From Thiopseudomonas sp. (GTDB lineage Bacteria > Pseudomonadota > Gammaproteobacteria > Pseudomonadales > Pseudomonadaceae), in NCBI GenBank assembly GCA_018384595.1, contig JAHAYO010000029.1, forward strand, positions 1 to 34,435: DNA of 34,435 nt. The letters run 5' to 3'. Of the stretch, positions 25,781 through 34,435 are shown piece after piece. Position 1 is the first letter of the stretch; the number at the start of each line of letters is the position of its first letter. Under the pieces are notes generated by a model. That model worked only from the letters and a program-made list of their open reading frames with translations. It searched no databases and was not told the origin of the DNA. Made by a program: the position numbers and the translations under genes.

Positions 25781-26800
25781 ATGCCCTCTTTTGTTAGTGC
25801 CATTTGTTCGCGCCCGCTCATTCCCCCAACCATCCTGCGCATACTGACTGTGCTGATGCTCTTGAGCATGCTGCAGCCAACTGCCGTCGCCAGTGGCATG
25901 CCCAGCCGTCTTGAGGATGCCAAACTGCTGCTTCGCGAGCACGTTTACTTTGACCAGCAGCAAAACCAAACACCCGGCACCCTCTATTGTGGCTGCCGCT
26001 GGCAGTGGATCGGCAGCAGCGGCGGACGTGTCGATCTGGCCAGTTGCGGCTATCAGATCCGCAGCCGACCAGAACGCGCCAAGCGTATCGAGTGGGAGCA
26101 TGTGGTACCGGCCAGCTGGCTGGGCAGTCAGCGCCAATGCTGGCAACAGGGCGGGCGCGACTACTGCCGCCAGAACGACCCGCTGTTTGCGCGCATGGAA
26201 GCCGATCTGCACAACCTAGCGCCGGTGATTGGCGAGGTGAATGCCGACCGCTCCAATTTCCGCATGGGCATGGCCCCGCGCGCACGCGCCATGTATGGCC
26301 GCTGCAGCAGCAAGACCGATTTTGGCCAGCGTATTTTTGAACCCCGCCGCGAGGCACGCGGCAGCGTGGCGCGCATCTACTTTTATATGCACGACCGCTA
26401 CAACCTTAAAATGTCGCAGCAACAGCAAAAGCTGTTTATGCAGTGGCACCTAGCCTATCCAGTCAGCGCTTGGGAGCGCGAGCGCAACCAGCGCATTCAG
26501 CGCCTAACCGGCGTCGATAACCCCTATGTCAGCGGCCAGCGCCAATGGCAACTCAATCCACGCAACAGCGGGGCGGGTTTAATCGGCCTCACCGGCGCTA
26601 CAGGCAGCTCAACACCGGCTGCCAACGCATCCGTAGCGGTCAAGGGTAACCGCAACAGCAAGCTCTATCACTTGCCACACTGCCCCAACTTTGCCGATGT
26701 CAGCCCGCGTAATAGCGTGCCTTTCAAGAGTGAACATCAGGCGCAACAAGCCGGTTACCGTAAAGCCCGTAATTGCCGCCAAACTCCACAAAAGTTTTAA
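25781..26800 (+). CDS. Secreted EndA-type endonuclease I with C-terminal Cys/His domain
   Basis: A 339-residue nuclease of the endonuclease I family, which cuts DNA nonspecifically in the periplasm or outside the cell. Residues 1-38 look like a signal peptide (hydrophobic 18-30, cleavage near AVAS-GM). The catalytic region has EWEHVVPASWLG (His107) and DLHNLAPVIGEVNADRSNFR, the family's His-metal finger and partner residues. Cysteines at 70, 72 and 89 probably form disulfides. After about residue 245 a Gly/Ala/Ser-rich linker leads to an extra domain, GNRNSKLYHLPHCPNF...AGYRKARNC. This resembles the small Ada-type Cys/His module attached to several secreted nucleases. An AAGG ribosome-binding site precedes the ATG. 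Confidence 0.92.
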   Translation: MPSFVSAICSRPLIPPTILRILTVLMLLSMLQPTAVASGMPSRLEDAKLLLREHVYFDQQQNQTPGTLYCGCRWQWIGSSGGRVDLASCGYQIRSRPERAKRIEWEHVVPASWLGSQRQCWQQGGRDYCRQNDPLFARMEADLHNLAPVIGEVNADRSNFRMGMAPRARAMYGRCSSKTDFGQRIFEPRREARGSVARIYFYMHDRYNLKMSQQQQKLFMQWHLAYPVSAWERERNQRIQRLTGVDNPYVSGQRQWQLNPRNSGAGLIGLTGATGSSTPAANASVAVKGNRNSKLYHLPHCPNFADVSPRNSVPFKSEHQAQQAGYRKARNCRQTPQKF

Positions 26801-26886
26801 GTATGCTTTATTGATTCAGTTCAGAAAATCACTTCTAATAGTGCCAGTCTGACATTCCATTTGCTTGAGACAGAGAGTTATCCGGC

Positions 26887-27681
26887 ATGCTTTTTATTCA
26901 ACGTGTTTTACTTGTATTAAGCGCCCTGTTATTCAGTATCCCTGTCTTGGCAGTCGATAGTCGTCTGCAGCAGGTCATCGAGCGTAACAAACTGCAGGTC
27001 TGCATCTGGCCCGATTACTACAGCATTTCCTACCGCGACCCGCGCAGCCAGCAGCTGTCGGGTATTGATATTGATCTGGCCCACGCGCTGGCCGCCGACC
27101 TGGGGGTGGGCCTTGAGTTCATCGACAGCTCGTTCGCCCAGCTAATCCCCGACGTGCAACAGGAAGCCTGTGATATTGCCATGTTCGGCATCGGCATCAC
27201 GCCTGAACGCACAGAACATCTGGCATTCACCACGCCCCATCTGGTCAGCGATGTCATGGCCATCACCACCCGCAGCAACCGGCGCATCCAAACCTGGGAC
27301 GACCTCGACCAGCCCGGCAACGTCGTGGTGGTGGCCAAAGGCACGCTGCACGAGCCCCTTATGCGCGAGCGCTTGCAACACGCCGAACTCAGCACGCCAG
27401 ACACCCCCAAAGCCCGTGAGCAGGAAGTTATTTCCGGCCGCGCAGATGCTTTCATCACCGACTTTCCGTACAGCCTGCGCATGCTAGAAACCACCCCTTG
27501 GGCACGACTGATCAAGCCAGAGCAGAGCTACCATCTCACCTATTACGCCTGGGCGGTCAAACAGGGCGACAGCCAATGGCTGCAGCGTCTCAACCAATTT
27601 GTAGACCGCATCCGCCAAGACGGCCGTCTGCTGGCCGCCGCCCGCAAGCACAATCTGGAACCCGCCGTGGTGATCAAGTAA
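26887..27681 (+). CDS. Periplasmic solute-binding protein (family 3), partner of the downstream diguanylate cyclase
   Basis: A 264-residue periplasmic binding protein with a clear signal peptide (1-22, cleavage SIPVLA-VDS). Family-3 features are LQVCIWPDYYSISYRD, LSGIDIDLAHALAADLGV, DIAMFGIGITPERTEHLAFTTP and ISGRADAFITDFPYSL. Such proteins bind amino acids or related small polar molecules. There is no ABC permease or ATPase gene nearby; instead a membrane diguanylate cyclase starts 3 bases after its stop. That suggests the protein delivers a ligand signal to the sensor domain rather than to a transporter. The 86-bp gap upstream is AT-rich and likely holds the promoter; the ribosome-binding site (GAGAG) is rather far from the ATG. 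Confidence 0.88.
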   Translation: MLFIQRVLLVLSALLFSIPVLAVDSRLQQVIERNKLQVCIWPDYYSISYRDPRSQQLSGIDIDLAHALAADLGVGLEFIDSSFAQLIPDVQQEACDIAMFGIGITPERTEHLAFTTPHLVSDVMAITTRSNRRIQTWDDLDQPGNVVVVAKGTLHEPLMRERLQHAELSTPDTPKAREQEVISGRADAFITDFPYSLRMLETTPWARLIKPEQSYHLTYYAWAVKQGDSQWLQRLNQFVDRIRQDGRLLAAARKHNLEPAVVIK

Positions 27682-27684
27682 AGC

Positions 27685-30330
27685 ATGCCTGCCAATACTC
27701 TCTTCCAGCTTGAGGAACAGGGCAGGCGGCCACTGGCCAAAGCCTCGGTTACCCTGCTGATTGCTCTGCAAATCGTACTGGTGATGTGGGTACTGGGTGG
27801 CGTCTATGCCGCCACCCAACAATTGCGTCAGGTCACGCTCGATAACCTGCAAAGCCACGCCAGTCTGCAAAGTCAGAACCTCAGCGAGCAACTGACACAA
27901 AGCATGAACCTGCTGCACCTGCATTTTGATGCGCTACTGAGCGACCACCCTGATGCTGCCATCGACCCCGATGTGCTGCGCGGCGTTTTGCAGCAATTGC
28001 AAAGCAAGCTCCACTTTATTCGTTCGATTTCCGTAGTCGATGTGAGCAGCCACATTTTTGTCAGTACCCGTGCCACCAACGAACATACTAAAGTCGACTT
28101 GGGCACGCTGCTGCCCGAATCGTCCCTGCACAGTACCGGCCTGCTGCGCTTCGCCGCGCCTTGGCACGGTCGTGATTTTGCCGGCGGCCAGCGTTTTACG
28201 GCAGACACCCAACTCCCCCGCCCCGACGCCGGCTTTTTCCCAGTCACCCTTGTGTTGCCAGACGTCCCGCACTGGACGTTTTTGGTGGCCGTCAACAGCG
28301 ACTTTTTCATCAACGCTGCGCCGCCCTACAAGGCTGCTGGCGATCTGGCCTACCGCGTGCTGCTCGACAACGGCACCTTGCTGTTTTCCAGTGCCGACAA
28401 CGAACAACCCGGCACCCAGCCACTAAGCCCTGAACACCTACAACAGGTACTGCAACACCACAGCGGCACCCAGCACTGGCTGGATGAGCACAACCAGCAG
28501 CAACTGGGTGCCTACCACGCTTCATACAGCTACCCCTGGTTTGTGCATGCCCAGGCCTCGGCAGACTACGCCCTGCAACAGTGGCGCACTGACAGCCGCC
28601 GCCTATGGCTGGGCGCGTGCAGTTTACTGGCTGTCATGCTGCTGGTCGGCGGGCTGTTCACCCGTCGTGCGTACCGCACCCTACAGCAAGAACAGCACAT
28701 GCTGGAGAAAAACCGTCTGGCTGCCATGGTATTCATGCACAGCAACGACCTGATCGGCATTACCGACAGCAACCGCGCGCTCATTGCCGTCAACCCTGCC
28801 TATGAAACCATCACCGGCTACACTGCAGCCGAAGCCCTGGGCAGGATTCCGGGTACTTTCCGCACCGACCCCGACAGCGAAGCCACCTATGCCAGCCTCT
28901 GGCACACGCTTGAGTCCGGCAACCAATGGCAAGGCGAAATCAGCGAATACCACAAGGACGGCCATCTGATTACCGGTCAGTTGCAGGTCAATACCATTCG
29001 CGATGAACAGGGCAAAATCCTGAACTATGTCGGCGTGTTCAAAGACCTTTCACAACTGCACGCCAGCGAAGCCACCCTCCTCAAGCTGTCACAAGCCGTC
29101 GAACAAAGCCCGTCCAGCATTGTCATAACCACCTCGGCAGCCAACATTGAGTACGCCAACCCACAGTTTCTGGCCCTCACCGGCTACAGCCGTGACGAAG
29201 TCATGGGAGTCAACCCGCGCATCCTGCAGTCTGGCAAAACCCTACGGCCCACATACATTGATTTGTGGCGGCGCATCTCTTCCGGACAGGTCTGGCACGG
29301 CGAATTCATCAACCGCCGCAAAGACGGCAGCCTCTACTATGAACGCTGCAGCATCAGCCCCGTGCTGGACAATAAGGGCCAGCTAACCGGCTACCTGGGC
29401 ATCAAGCATGACGTCACCGCAGAAAAAGAGGCCGAGCAGGCCATGCGTCTGGCCGCCAGCGTCACCGCCAATACTGCCGAAAGCATCATGGTTTGCGATG
29501 CAAACGAACGCATTATCGAAGTCAACCCCGCCTTTACTCGGCTCACCGGCTATAGCAGCGACGAGGTACTGGGCCAACACCCCAGCATGCTGTGCGACGG
29601 GCAGCGCAACAGCGAAGTCTACACCGAACTGCGCGCCACGCTGGCGGTACAGGACCAGTGGCAGGGCGAATTTTGGAACCGTAGTAAAAACGGCACGCTC
29701 TACGCTATCGCCGGCACTATCAGCGTGATTCGCGATGAAGCCGGCAATCTGACGCACTATGTCAGCATTTTCTCCGACGCTACCGAAAACAAGCGCCAAC
29801 AAGAAAGCCTGCAACAACAGGCACACTTCGACCCGCTGACCGGACTGCCCAACCGTAGCCTGCTCAATGAACGACTGGCACAAGCCATGGCCCGCTCCAT
29901 TAAGCATCAGCATCAGTTGGCCGTCTGTTTTATGGACCTGGACGGTTTCAAGCAGGTCAACGATAGCCTAGGGCATCAGGCGGGTGATGAGCTGTTGATC
30001 TGCGTAGCCAAGCGCCTTAAGGACTGCCTGCGCGGCGATGACACAGTGGCCCGGCTGGGCGGTGACGAATTTGTGCTGCTGCTCAACCCCGTCCGCAGCC
30101 TAGAAGAGTGCGAGCAGATCATTGGCCGCATCCTGACATCAGTTGCCCAGCCCATCGCGCTGGGCAGCGGGCAACAGGCCAGCGTCACCGCCAGTATCGG
30201 CATCACGCTGTTCCCGTGCGATTCAGGCAGCGCCGAACAACTGATGCGCCACGCTGACCACGCCATGTACCAGGCCAAGCAAAACGGCCGCAACGGCTAC
30301 GTCATCTCACCCAAAGCCCTGCAGCCGTAA
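27685..30330 (+). CDS. Membrane diguanylate cyclase with periplasmic sensor, three PAS domains and GGDEF
   Basis: An 881-residue sensor enzyme that makes cyclic di-GMP from two GTP. A membrane helix at about 21-44 and another at about 307-328 enclose a periplasmic domain of some 260 residues, by size and pattern Cache-like. Three PAS domains follow at about 350-465, 470-595 and 595-710; each has the NPA/NPQF...TGY core (VNPAYETITGY, YANPQFLALTGY, VNPAFTRLTGY). The GGDEF domain begins with AHFDPLTGLPNRSLL. The catalytic motif GGDEF is at 792-796 and an RxxD inhibitory site (Arg783, Asp786) is five residues before it, so both activity and product inhibition should be intact. No EAL domain. The gene starts 3 bases after the binding-protein gene with only a weak ribosome-binding site, implying translational coupling. 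Confidence 0.95.
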   Translation: MPANTLFQLEEQGRRPLAKASVTLLIALQIVLVMWVLGGVYAATQQLRQVTLDNLQSHASLQSQNLSEQLTQSMNLLHLHFDALLSDHPDAAIDPDVLRGVLQQLQSKLHFIRSISVVDVSSHIFVSTRATNEHTKVDLGTLLPESSLHSTGLLRFAAPWHGRDFAGGQRFTADTQLPRPDAGFFPVTLVLPDVPHWTFLVAVNSDFFINAAPPYKAAGDLAYRVLLDNGTLLFSSADNEQPGTQPLSPEHLQQVLQHHSGTQHWLDEHNQQQLGAYHASYSYPWFVHAQASADYALQQWRTDSRRLWLGACSLLAVMLLVGGLFTRRAYRTLQQEQHMLEKNRLAAMVFMHSNDLIGITDSNRALIAVNPAYETITGYTAAEALGRIPGTFRTDPDSEATYASLWHTLESGNQWQGEISEYHKDGHLITGQLQVNTIRDEQGKILNYVGVFKDLSQLHASEATLLKLSQAVEQSPSSIVITTSAANIEYANPQFLALTGYSRDEVMGVNPRILQSGKTLRPTYIDLWRRISSGQVWHGEFINRRKDGSLYYERCSISPVLDNKGQLTGYLGIKHDVTAEKEAEQAMRLAASVTANTAESIMVCDANERIIEVNPAFTRLTGYSSDEVLGQHPSMLCDGQRNSEVYTELRATLAVQDQWQGEFWNRSKNGTLYAIAGTISVIRDEAGNLTHYVSIFSDATENKRQQESLQQQAHFDPLTGLPNRSLLNERLAQAMARSIKHQHQLAVCFMDLDGFKQVNDSLGHQAGDELLICVAKRLKDCLRGDDTVARLGGDEFVLLLNPVRSLEECEQIIGRILTSVAQPIALGSGQQASVTASIGITLFPCDSGSAEQLMRHADHAMYQAKQNGRNGYVISPKALQP

Positions 30331-30336
30331 CCCTAA

Positions 30337-31164
30337 TTAGCGCAGCGCTGCCGCGTGATGCGCCAGGTGCTCGCCAATAAACGATGCAATGAAGTAATAG
30401 CTGTGATCGTAGCCTGCATGGTAACGAATGCTGGCCGGATGCCCTGCGCTGCTGCAGGCTTGCTCCAGCAAGGGCGTGCGCAACTGGTCTGCCAGAAAGC
30501 TGTCGTCCAGCCCTTGATCAACCAGCAGGTGCAGCTTTTCTTGCGCTTGGCTAATGAGCTGAACCGCGTCATACGCCAGCCACTGGCTACGATCCTCGCC
30601 CAAATAGGCGCTAAACGCCTTCTCACCCCAAGGCACCTGGCTGGGCGCAACAATAGGCGAAAACGCCGATACACTGCGGTAAACGCCCGGATTCTTCAGC
30701 GCCAGCACCAATGCACCATGGCCGCCCATGGAGTGCCCGCTAATAGCACGGGCATCTGTTGCCGGAAAATGCTGCTCAACCAACTGCGGCAACTCGCTCA
30801 GCACATAGTCATACATGCGGTAATGTTTGGCCCAGGGCTCCTGCGTGGCATTCACATAAAAACCTGCGCCTTGCCCCAGGTCATAGGCTTCATCGTTGGC
30901 CACATCCTCGCCGCGCGGGCTGGTATCCGGTGCCACAATGATCACGCCGTGCTCAGCCGCATAGCGCTGGGCATGGGCCTTGGTAATGAAATTTTGCTCA
31001 TTACAGGTCAGGCCGGACAGCCAGTACAGCACCGGGCATTTTTTTTCTGCTGCCGCAGGTGGCAAATAAACAGCAAAGTTGACCGTACAGCCCAGCGTGG
31101 TCGACGCATGCCGCCACACCTCCTGCCAGCCACCAAAACATGCATGACGCTCAATACGCTCCAT
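30337..31164 (-). CDS. fghA: S-formylglutathione hydrolase
   Basis: Hydrolyses S-formylglutathione to formate and glutathione, the second step of glutathione-dependent formaldehyde detoxification. The 275-residue protein shows the serine-hydrolase nucleophile motif [10 protein letters not shown] (Ser145), [12 protein letters not shown] and [29 protein letters not shown], all diagnostic of the family (esterase D type). The ATG at 31164 follows AGGAG with 9-base spacing. The gene is convergent with the diguanylate cyclase (6-base gap) and lies downstream of adhC on the same strand, but 259 bases away. Confidence 0.95.
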   Translation of the reverse strand: MERIERHACFGGWQEVWRHASTTLGCTVNFAVYLPPAAAEKKCPVLYWLSGLTCNEQNFITKAHAQRYAAEHGVIIVAPDTSPRGEDVANDEAYDLGQGAGFYVNATQEPWAKHYRMYDYVLSELPQLVEQHFPATDARAISGHSMGGHGALVLALKNPGVYRSVSAFSPIVAPSQVPWGEKAFSAYLGEDRSQWLAYDAVQLISQAQEKLHLLVDQGLDDSFLADQLRTPLLEQACSSAGHPASIRYHAGYDHSYYFIASFIGEHLAHHAAALR

Positions 31165-31194
31165 TGATCATTTCTCCTGTTAAAGACTGTATAG

Positions 31195-31226
31195 ATTCTG
31201 CGACTACGCTGCGATACGCGCAGAAT
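31195..31226. repeat. Palindrome upstream of fghA
   Basis: ATTCTGCG (31195-31202) and CGCAGAAT (31219-31226) are perfect arms around a 16-base loop. The pattern resembles small dispersed palindromes seen in many bacterial genomes, but only one copy is present in this window. It sits in the gap between adhC and fghA, together with the larger palindromic element. Confidence 0.55.
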
Positions 31227-31304
31227 GACAAAAACACGCCACACCACCGCGACAGCATCCCGCCACCGGCGGGGCAAAAATCCCCACCCGCACAAGGCGT
31301 ATCC

Positions 31305-31399
31305 GGGGTTGCGGGGAGACTGGCAAAAGCATCAGCGAGCGTTTCGAAGCTCGCTTCGAAACGGGAAGCGCAGCTTTATGCCAGCCTACCCGCAACCCC
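31305..31399 (-). repeat. 95-bp palindromic repeat, copy 2 (inverted relative to copy 1)
   Basis: Outer arms GGGGTTGCGGG (31305-31315) and CCCGCAACCCC (31389-31399) are perfect. A second stem CTGGCA-AAAGC (31320-31330) pairs with GCTTT-a-TGCCAG (31373-31384), and the centre is GTTTCGAA (31341-31348)/TTCGAAAC (31355-31362). Its core CGAAGCTCGCTTCG (31345-31358) is the reverse complement of the copy 1 core, and the core is central in both. Arm sequences differ between copies but remain complementary within each copy. Confidence 0.8.
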
Positions 31400-31423
31400 A
31401 ACACCGCAGCGCAAAAAACCCAC

Positions 31424-32617
<1,194 letters not shown>

Positions 32618-32660
32618 TCAAGGCGTCTGCGTACTTGTGCAAGACTGCCCGCCGGCAGAG

Positions 32661-32684
32661 AATGGATTTTCGCCTTCATCCATT
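32661..32684 (+). promoter_or_regulatory. Hairpin just before the GST ribosome-binding site
   Basis: AATGGAT (32661-32667) pairs with ATCCATT (32678-32684), loop of 10 bases, ending four bases before the GAGG ribosome-binding site of the GST gene. It could be a leader hairpin or an operator in the divergent adhC/GST promoter region. No promoter hexamers are convincing here. Confidence 0.4.
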
Positions 32685-32699
32685 ACCGAGGTAACTTTC

Positions 32700-33308
32700 A
32701 TGAAACTTTACAGTTTTTCATACTCTTGCGCCCTGTCCTGCCACTTGGCCCTGCTCTGGAGCAAGTTGCCATTCGAGCTACAACAGATCACTCACGAAGA
32801 CCTAGCCAGTGCGGAAATCCGTGCACTCAACCCCGCCGGCAAGGTGCCCATTCTCACCGACAACGACCTGGTGCTTAGCCAGAGCAGCGCCATCCTCAAC
32901 TACATTGCCGAGCGCGCCCCTGAAGCCGGCCTGAGCGGCACAACCCCGGCCGAACGTGCGCAGACCAACATGTGGCTGGGCCTGCTAACCTCCGACCTGC
33001 ACCCAGCCTACAGCACATTATTCAAGGTCAGCCGCTGGCTCAAGGATGAGCAGGCCGCCGATCTGGTCAAACAACAGGCCAAAGCCAGCATACGCCAGCT
33101 GTATGAGCAGATTGACGCCCAACTGGCCGGACGGGAATGGCTCACCGGCACCCGCTCGATTGCCGATGCCTACCTGTTTGTCACCCTGCTCTGGGCAGGT
33201 CTGTTGAAAATTGACCTGTCTGGGCTGGAAAACCTGACCGCCTTCAGTGCCCGCCTGCACGTCACACCCGAGGCGCAACAGGTGCTCCGCGCCGCCGGCA
33301 TTGCCTGA
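32700..33308 (+). CDS. Glutathione S-transferase (beta-class-like)
   Basis: A 202-residue glutathione S-transferase. The N-terminal thioredoxin-like domain begins MKLYSFSYSCALSCHLAL; Cys10 is placed where beta-class enzymes carry the glutathione-bonding cysteine. NPAGKVPIL (cis-Pro) and LSQSSAILNYIAE (glutathione-binding loop) follow. The C-terminal helical domain includes LTGTRSIADAYLFV with the conserved Asp. The start at 32700 is supported by GAGG seven bases upstream and by the family N-terminus. Its substrate is not evident; the divergent adhC gene gives a glutathione-linked detoxification context. Confidence 0.93.
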   Translation: MKLYSFSYSCALSCHLALLWSKLPFELQQITHEDLASAEIRALNPAGKVPILTDNDLVLSQSSAILNYIAERAPEAGLSGTTPAERAQTNMWLGLLTSDLHPAYSTLFKVSRWLKDEQAADLVKQQAKASIRQLYEQIDAQLAGREWLTGTRSIADAYLFVTLLWAGLLKIDLSGLENLTAFSARLHVTPEAQQVLRAAGIA

Positions 33309-33333
33309 TCGACTACGCACCTGACCGACTACA

Positions 33334-33372
33334 CAACAGCCGGCCTCTTTGGATACCGGCTGTTGTTTTTTT
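33334..33372 (+). terminator. Strong intrinsic terminator after the GST gene
   Basis: CAACAGCCGG (33334-33343) pairs with CCGGCTGTTG (33356-33365) around a 12-base loop and is followed by seven T residues. A second hairpin, TGCAGCCGC/GCGGCctCTGCA at 33376-33403, follows directly and would be in the leader of the next gene. Confidence 0.9.
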
Positions 33373-33484
33373 GTGTGCAGCCGCGCACGTTGCGGCCTCT
33401 GCAAGCCGTAAAGGATACCGGTTCAACCTTGGGCCACTCAGGCCGATACGTTAAGCCATACGCCCTACCGGAGCACGGAGCGCC

Positions 33485-34435
33485 ATGCCTATCAAGCCAG
33501 AGTTACCCCCTGTCTACCCGAGCAGACAACCGCCTGCCCGAGCGCAGCAGCCCACAGCAGACGCGCAGGAAGCACTCCCCGCTGCCAAATCCCTACACGA
33601 GCGCCAGCAAGAACGGCTGCAAGACATGCAAATGTCTGCTGCCCAGATACAGCAGATGAAAAAAGCCAACTCGCCCAAACAACAGGCCGCCAACCGGGCC
33701 GGACTGCTGGCACAGCGCCTGCAAATGCTTAAATCCATGCTGTCCAAGCTGCCACCGGGCGACTACAAGGCGCTGCTGCAAGAGATCAAGCAGATTGCCA
33801 AAGAGCTCAAAGCCCTGAGCGCCCAGCTAAAAACATCCTCGGCGGGCGGCTCGTTGCCCGGTTTGTCGGCCGCAATGTCCCAGGCCGGTGCCAACATTGC
33901 CACGTCGAATGTCAACGCGCCTAGCGATGCCGGCGCCGCCATGGATGGCGCTGCCGAAGCAGCCATAAGTGCGCCCGTGGATGTACCACCGGCTGCCGCT
34001 AGCGCACAGGATGCGTCCGTTGAAGCTGAAGGCGTGGTTGTCGATGAATCGGCTGAAGCTGATGTGGAGGCCGAAGCACAGGCAGCGACTGCTGCGGCTG
34101 AAACTGCTGCTCAGCAAGCCAGCGCAACCGAAAACAACCAACGACCAGAAGGGCTTGCACCCGCCAGCGGTAAAGACGATGACGCGGCAGACAAACAGTT
34201 ACGCGAAGTGCTTAACGAAGCCAAAAAGCTGCTCAAGGAAGTGCTCAACCTGCTCAAGGCCAAACACCAAGACAACGACAAAGAAAGCCGCAAGCTGGTC
34301 AATGAAATTGAGCGCGACATTGAAGACCTAGAGCAGGCACTGGCGCAAAACCAACTGTCCAGCGACCTGCCGGAAGCCATTGCCGACAGCGGCTCGGGTG
34401 ATGTCGATATAGACAGCGCTGGGCTGGGCGGGTTT
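33485..34435 (+). CDS. Ala/Glu-rich coiled-coil protein of unknown function, 3' end outside the window
   Basis: An open frame of 317 codons runs from the ATG at 33485 to the right edge without a stop. GGAG lies five bases before the ATG. I do not recognise a family. There is no signal peptide: the start is Pro/Gln-rich (MPIKPELPPVYPSRQPP). Residues about 35-120 are a Gln/Lys-rich helical coiled coil (RQQERLQDMQ, LLQEIKQIAKELKALSAQLK). A region of about 120-235 is an acidic Ala/Val/Glu-rich low-complexity linker. A second Lys/Glu-rich helix (LREVLNEAKKLLKEVLNLLK) follows at about 250-295. It stands alone after a strong terminator. The layout would suit a scaffold or a protein carrying a helical adaptor, but no role can be assigned. 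Confidence 0.75.
   Translation, partial: MPIKPELPPVYPSRQPPARAQQPTADAQEALPAAKSLHERQQERLQDMQMSAAQIQQMKKANSPKQQAANRAGLLAQRLQMLKSMLSKLPPGDYKALLQEIKQIAKELKALSAQLKTSSAGGSLPGLSAAMSQAGANIATSNVNAPSDAGAAMDGAAEAAISAPVDVPPAAASAQDASVEAEGVVVDESAEADVEAEAQAATAAAETAAQQASATENNQRPEGLAPASGKDDDAADKQLREVLNEAKKLLKEVLNLLKAKHQDNDKESRKLVNEIERDIEDLEQALAQNQLSSDLPEAIADSGSGDVDIDSAGLGGF

Noticed and set aside
31305-31399. Integron attC site
   Set aside because: The arms have GTT and AAC in the wrong order for attC, copy 1 lacks them, and there is no integrase or cassette array.
33363-33659. Plus-strand 98-codon frame after the GST gene
   Set aside because: It starts inside the terminator T-run and overlaps the better supported coiled-coil gene in another frame.

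Overview
The window comes from the chromosome of a GC-rich gammaproteobacterium, most likely a member or close relative of the Pseudomonadales. This is inferred from gene order and protein character: a cbb3-oxidase assembly cluster (ccoP-ccoG-ccoH-ccoI-ccoS-TauE/SafE-like-hemN slot), mutS next to fdxA, and a full Rnf/Rsx electron-transport operon. I see no phage, insertion sequence, CRISPR array, tRNA or rRNA. Nearly all genes are recognisable housekeeping or respiratory genes.

Layout. 1-6246: the end of ccoP, then the cbb3 oxidase maturation genes ccoG, ccoH, ccoI, ccoS and a DsbD_2/TauE-SafE-like membrane protein. 6280-7317: a clear FNR/ANR-type promoter driving a HemN-like protein that has lost the radical-SAM cysteines and the C-terminal part of the family. 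7384-12542: mutS, the 7Fe ferredoxin fdxA, pyruvate kinase, and maf on the opposite strand. 12802-18451: the tightly overlapping rsxABCDGE operon. 18663-19118: a bacteriohemerythrin. 19252-20808: murJ on the minus strand. 20809-21284: a non-coding stretch with a 94-bp palindromic element and a strong terminator. 21285-23408: a TonB-dependent receptor on the minus strand, with a long structured leader, divergent from a methyl-accepting chemotaxis protein (23751-25679). 25781-26800: a secreted EndA-type nuclease. 26887-30330: a periplasmic solute-binding protein followed directly by a three-PAS diguanylate cyclase. 30337-32536: the glutathione-dependent formaldehyde detoxification pair fghA and adhC, separated by a 259-bp spacer that holds a second copy of the palindromic element. 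32700-33308: a beta-class-like glutathione S-transferase. 33485 to the right edge: the open 5' part of an Ala/Glu-rich coiled-coil protein.

Common theme. Much of the window concerns redox and oxygen: a high-affinity terminal oxidase and its copper supply, an oxygen-controlled HemN relative, ferredoxin, Rnf electron transport and an oxygen-binding hemerythrin. A sensory block (chemoreceptor, binding protein plus cyclic-di-GMP synthase) and glutathione-linked detoxification follow.

The observations I rate highest are the HemN-derived protein without a radical-SAM cluster that retains a class II FNR-type promoter, and a family of 94-95-bp palindromes. The two copies, in opposite orientation, share a core but have different outer arms, each self-complementary. 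Third is the binding-protein/diguanylate-cyclase tandem.
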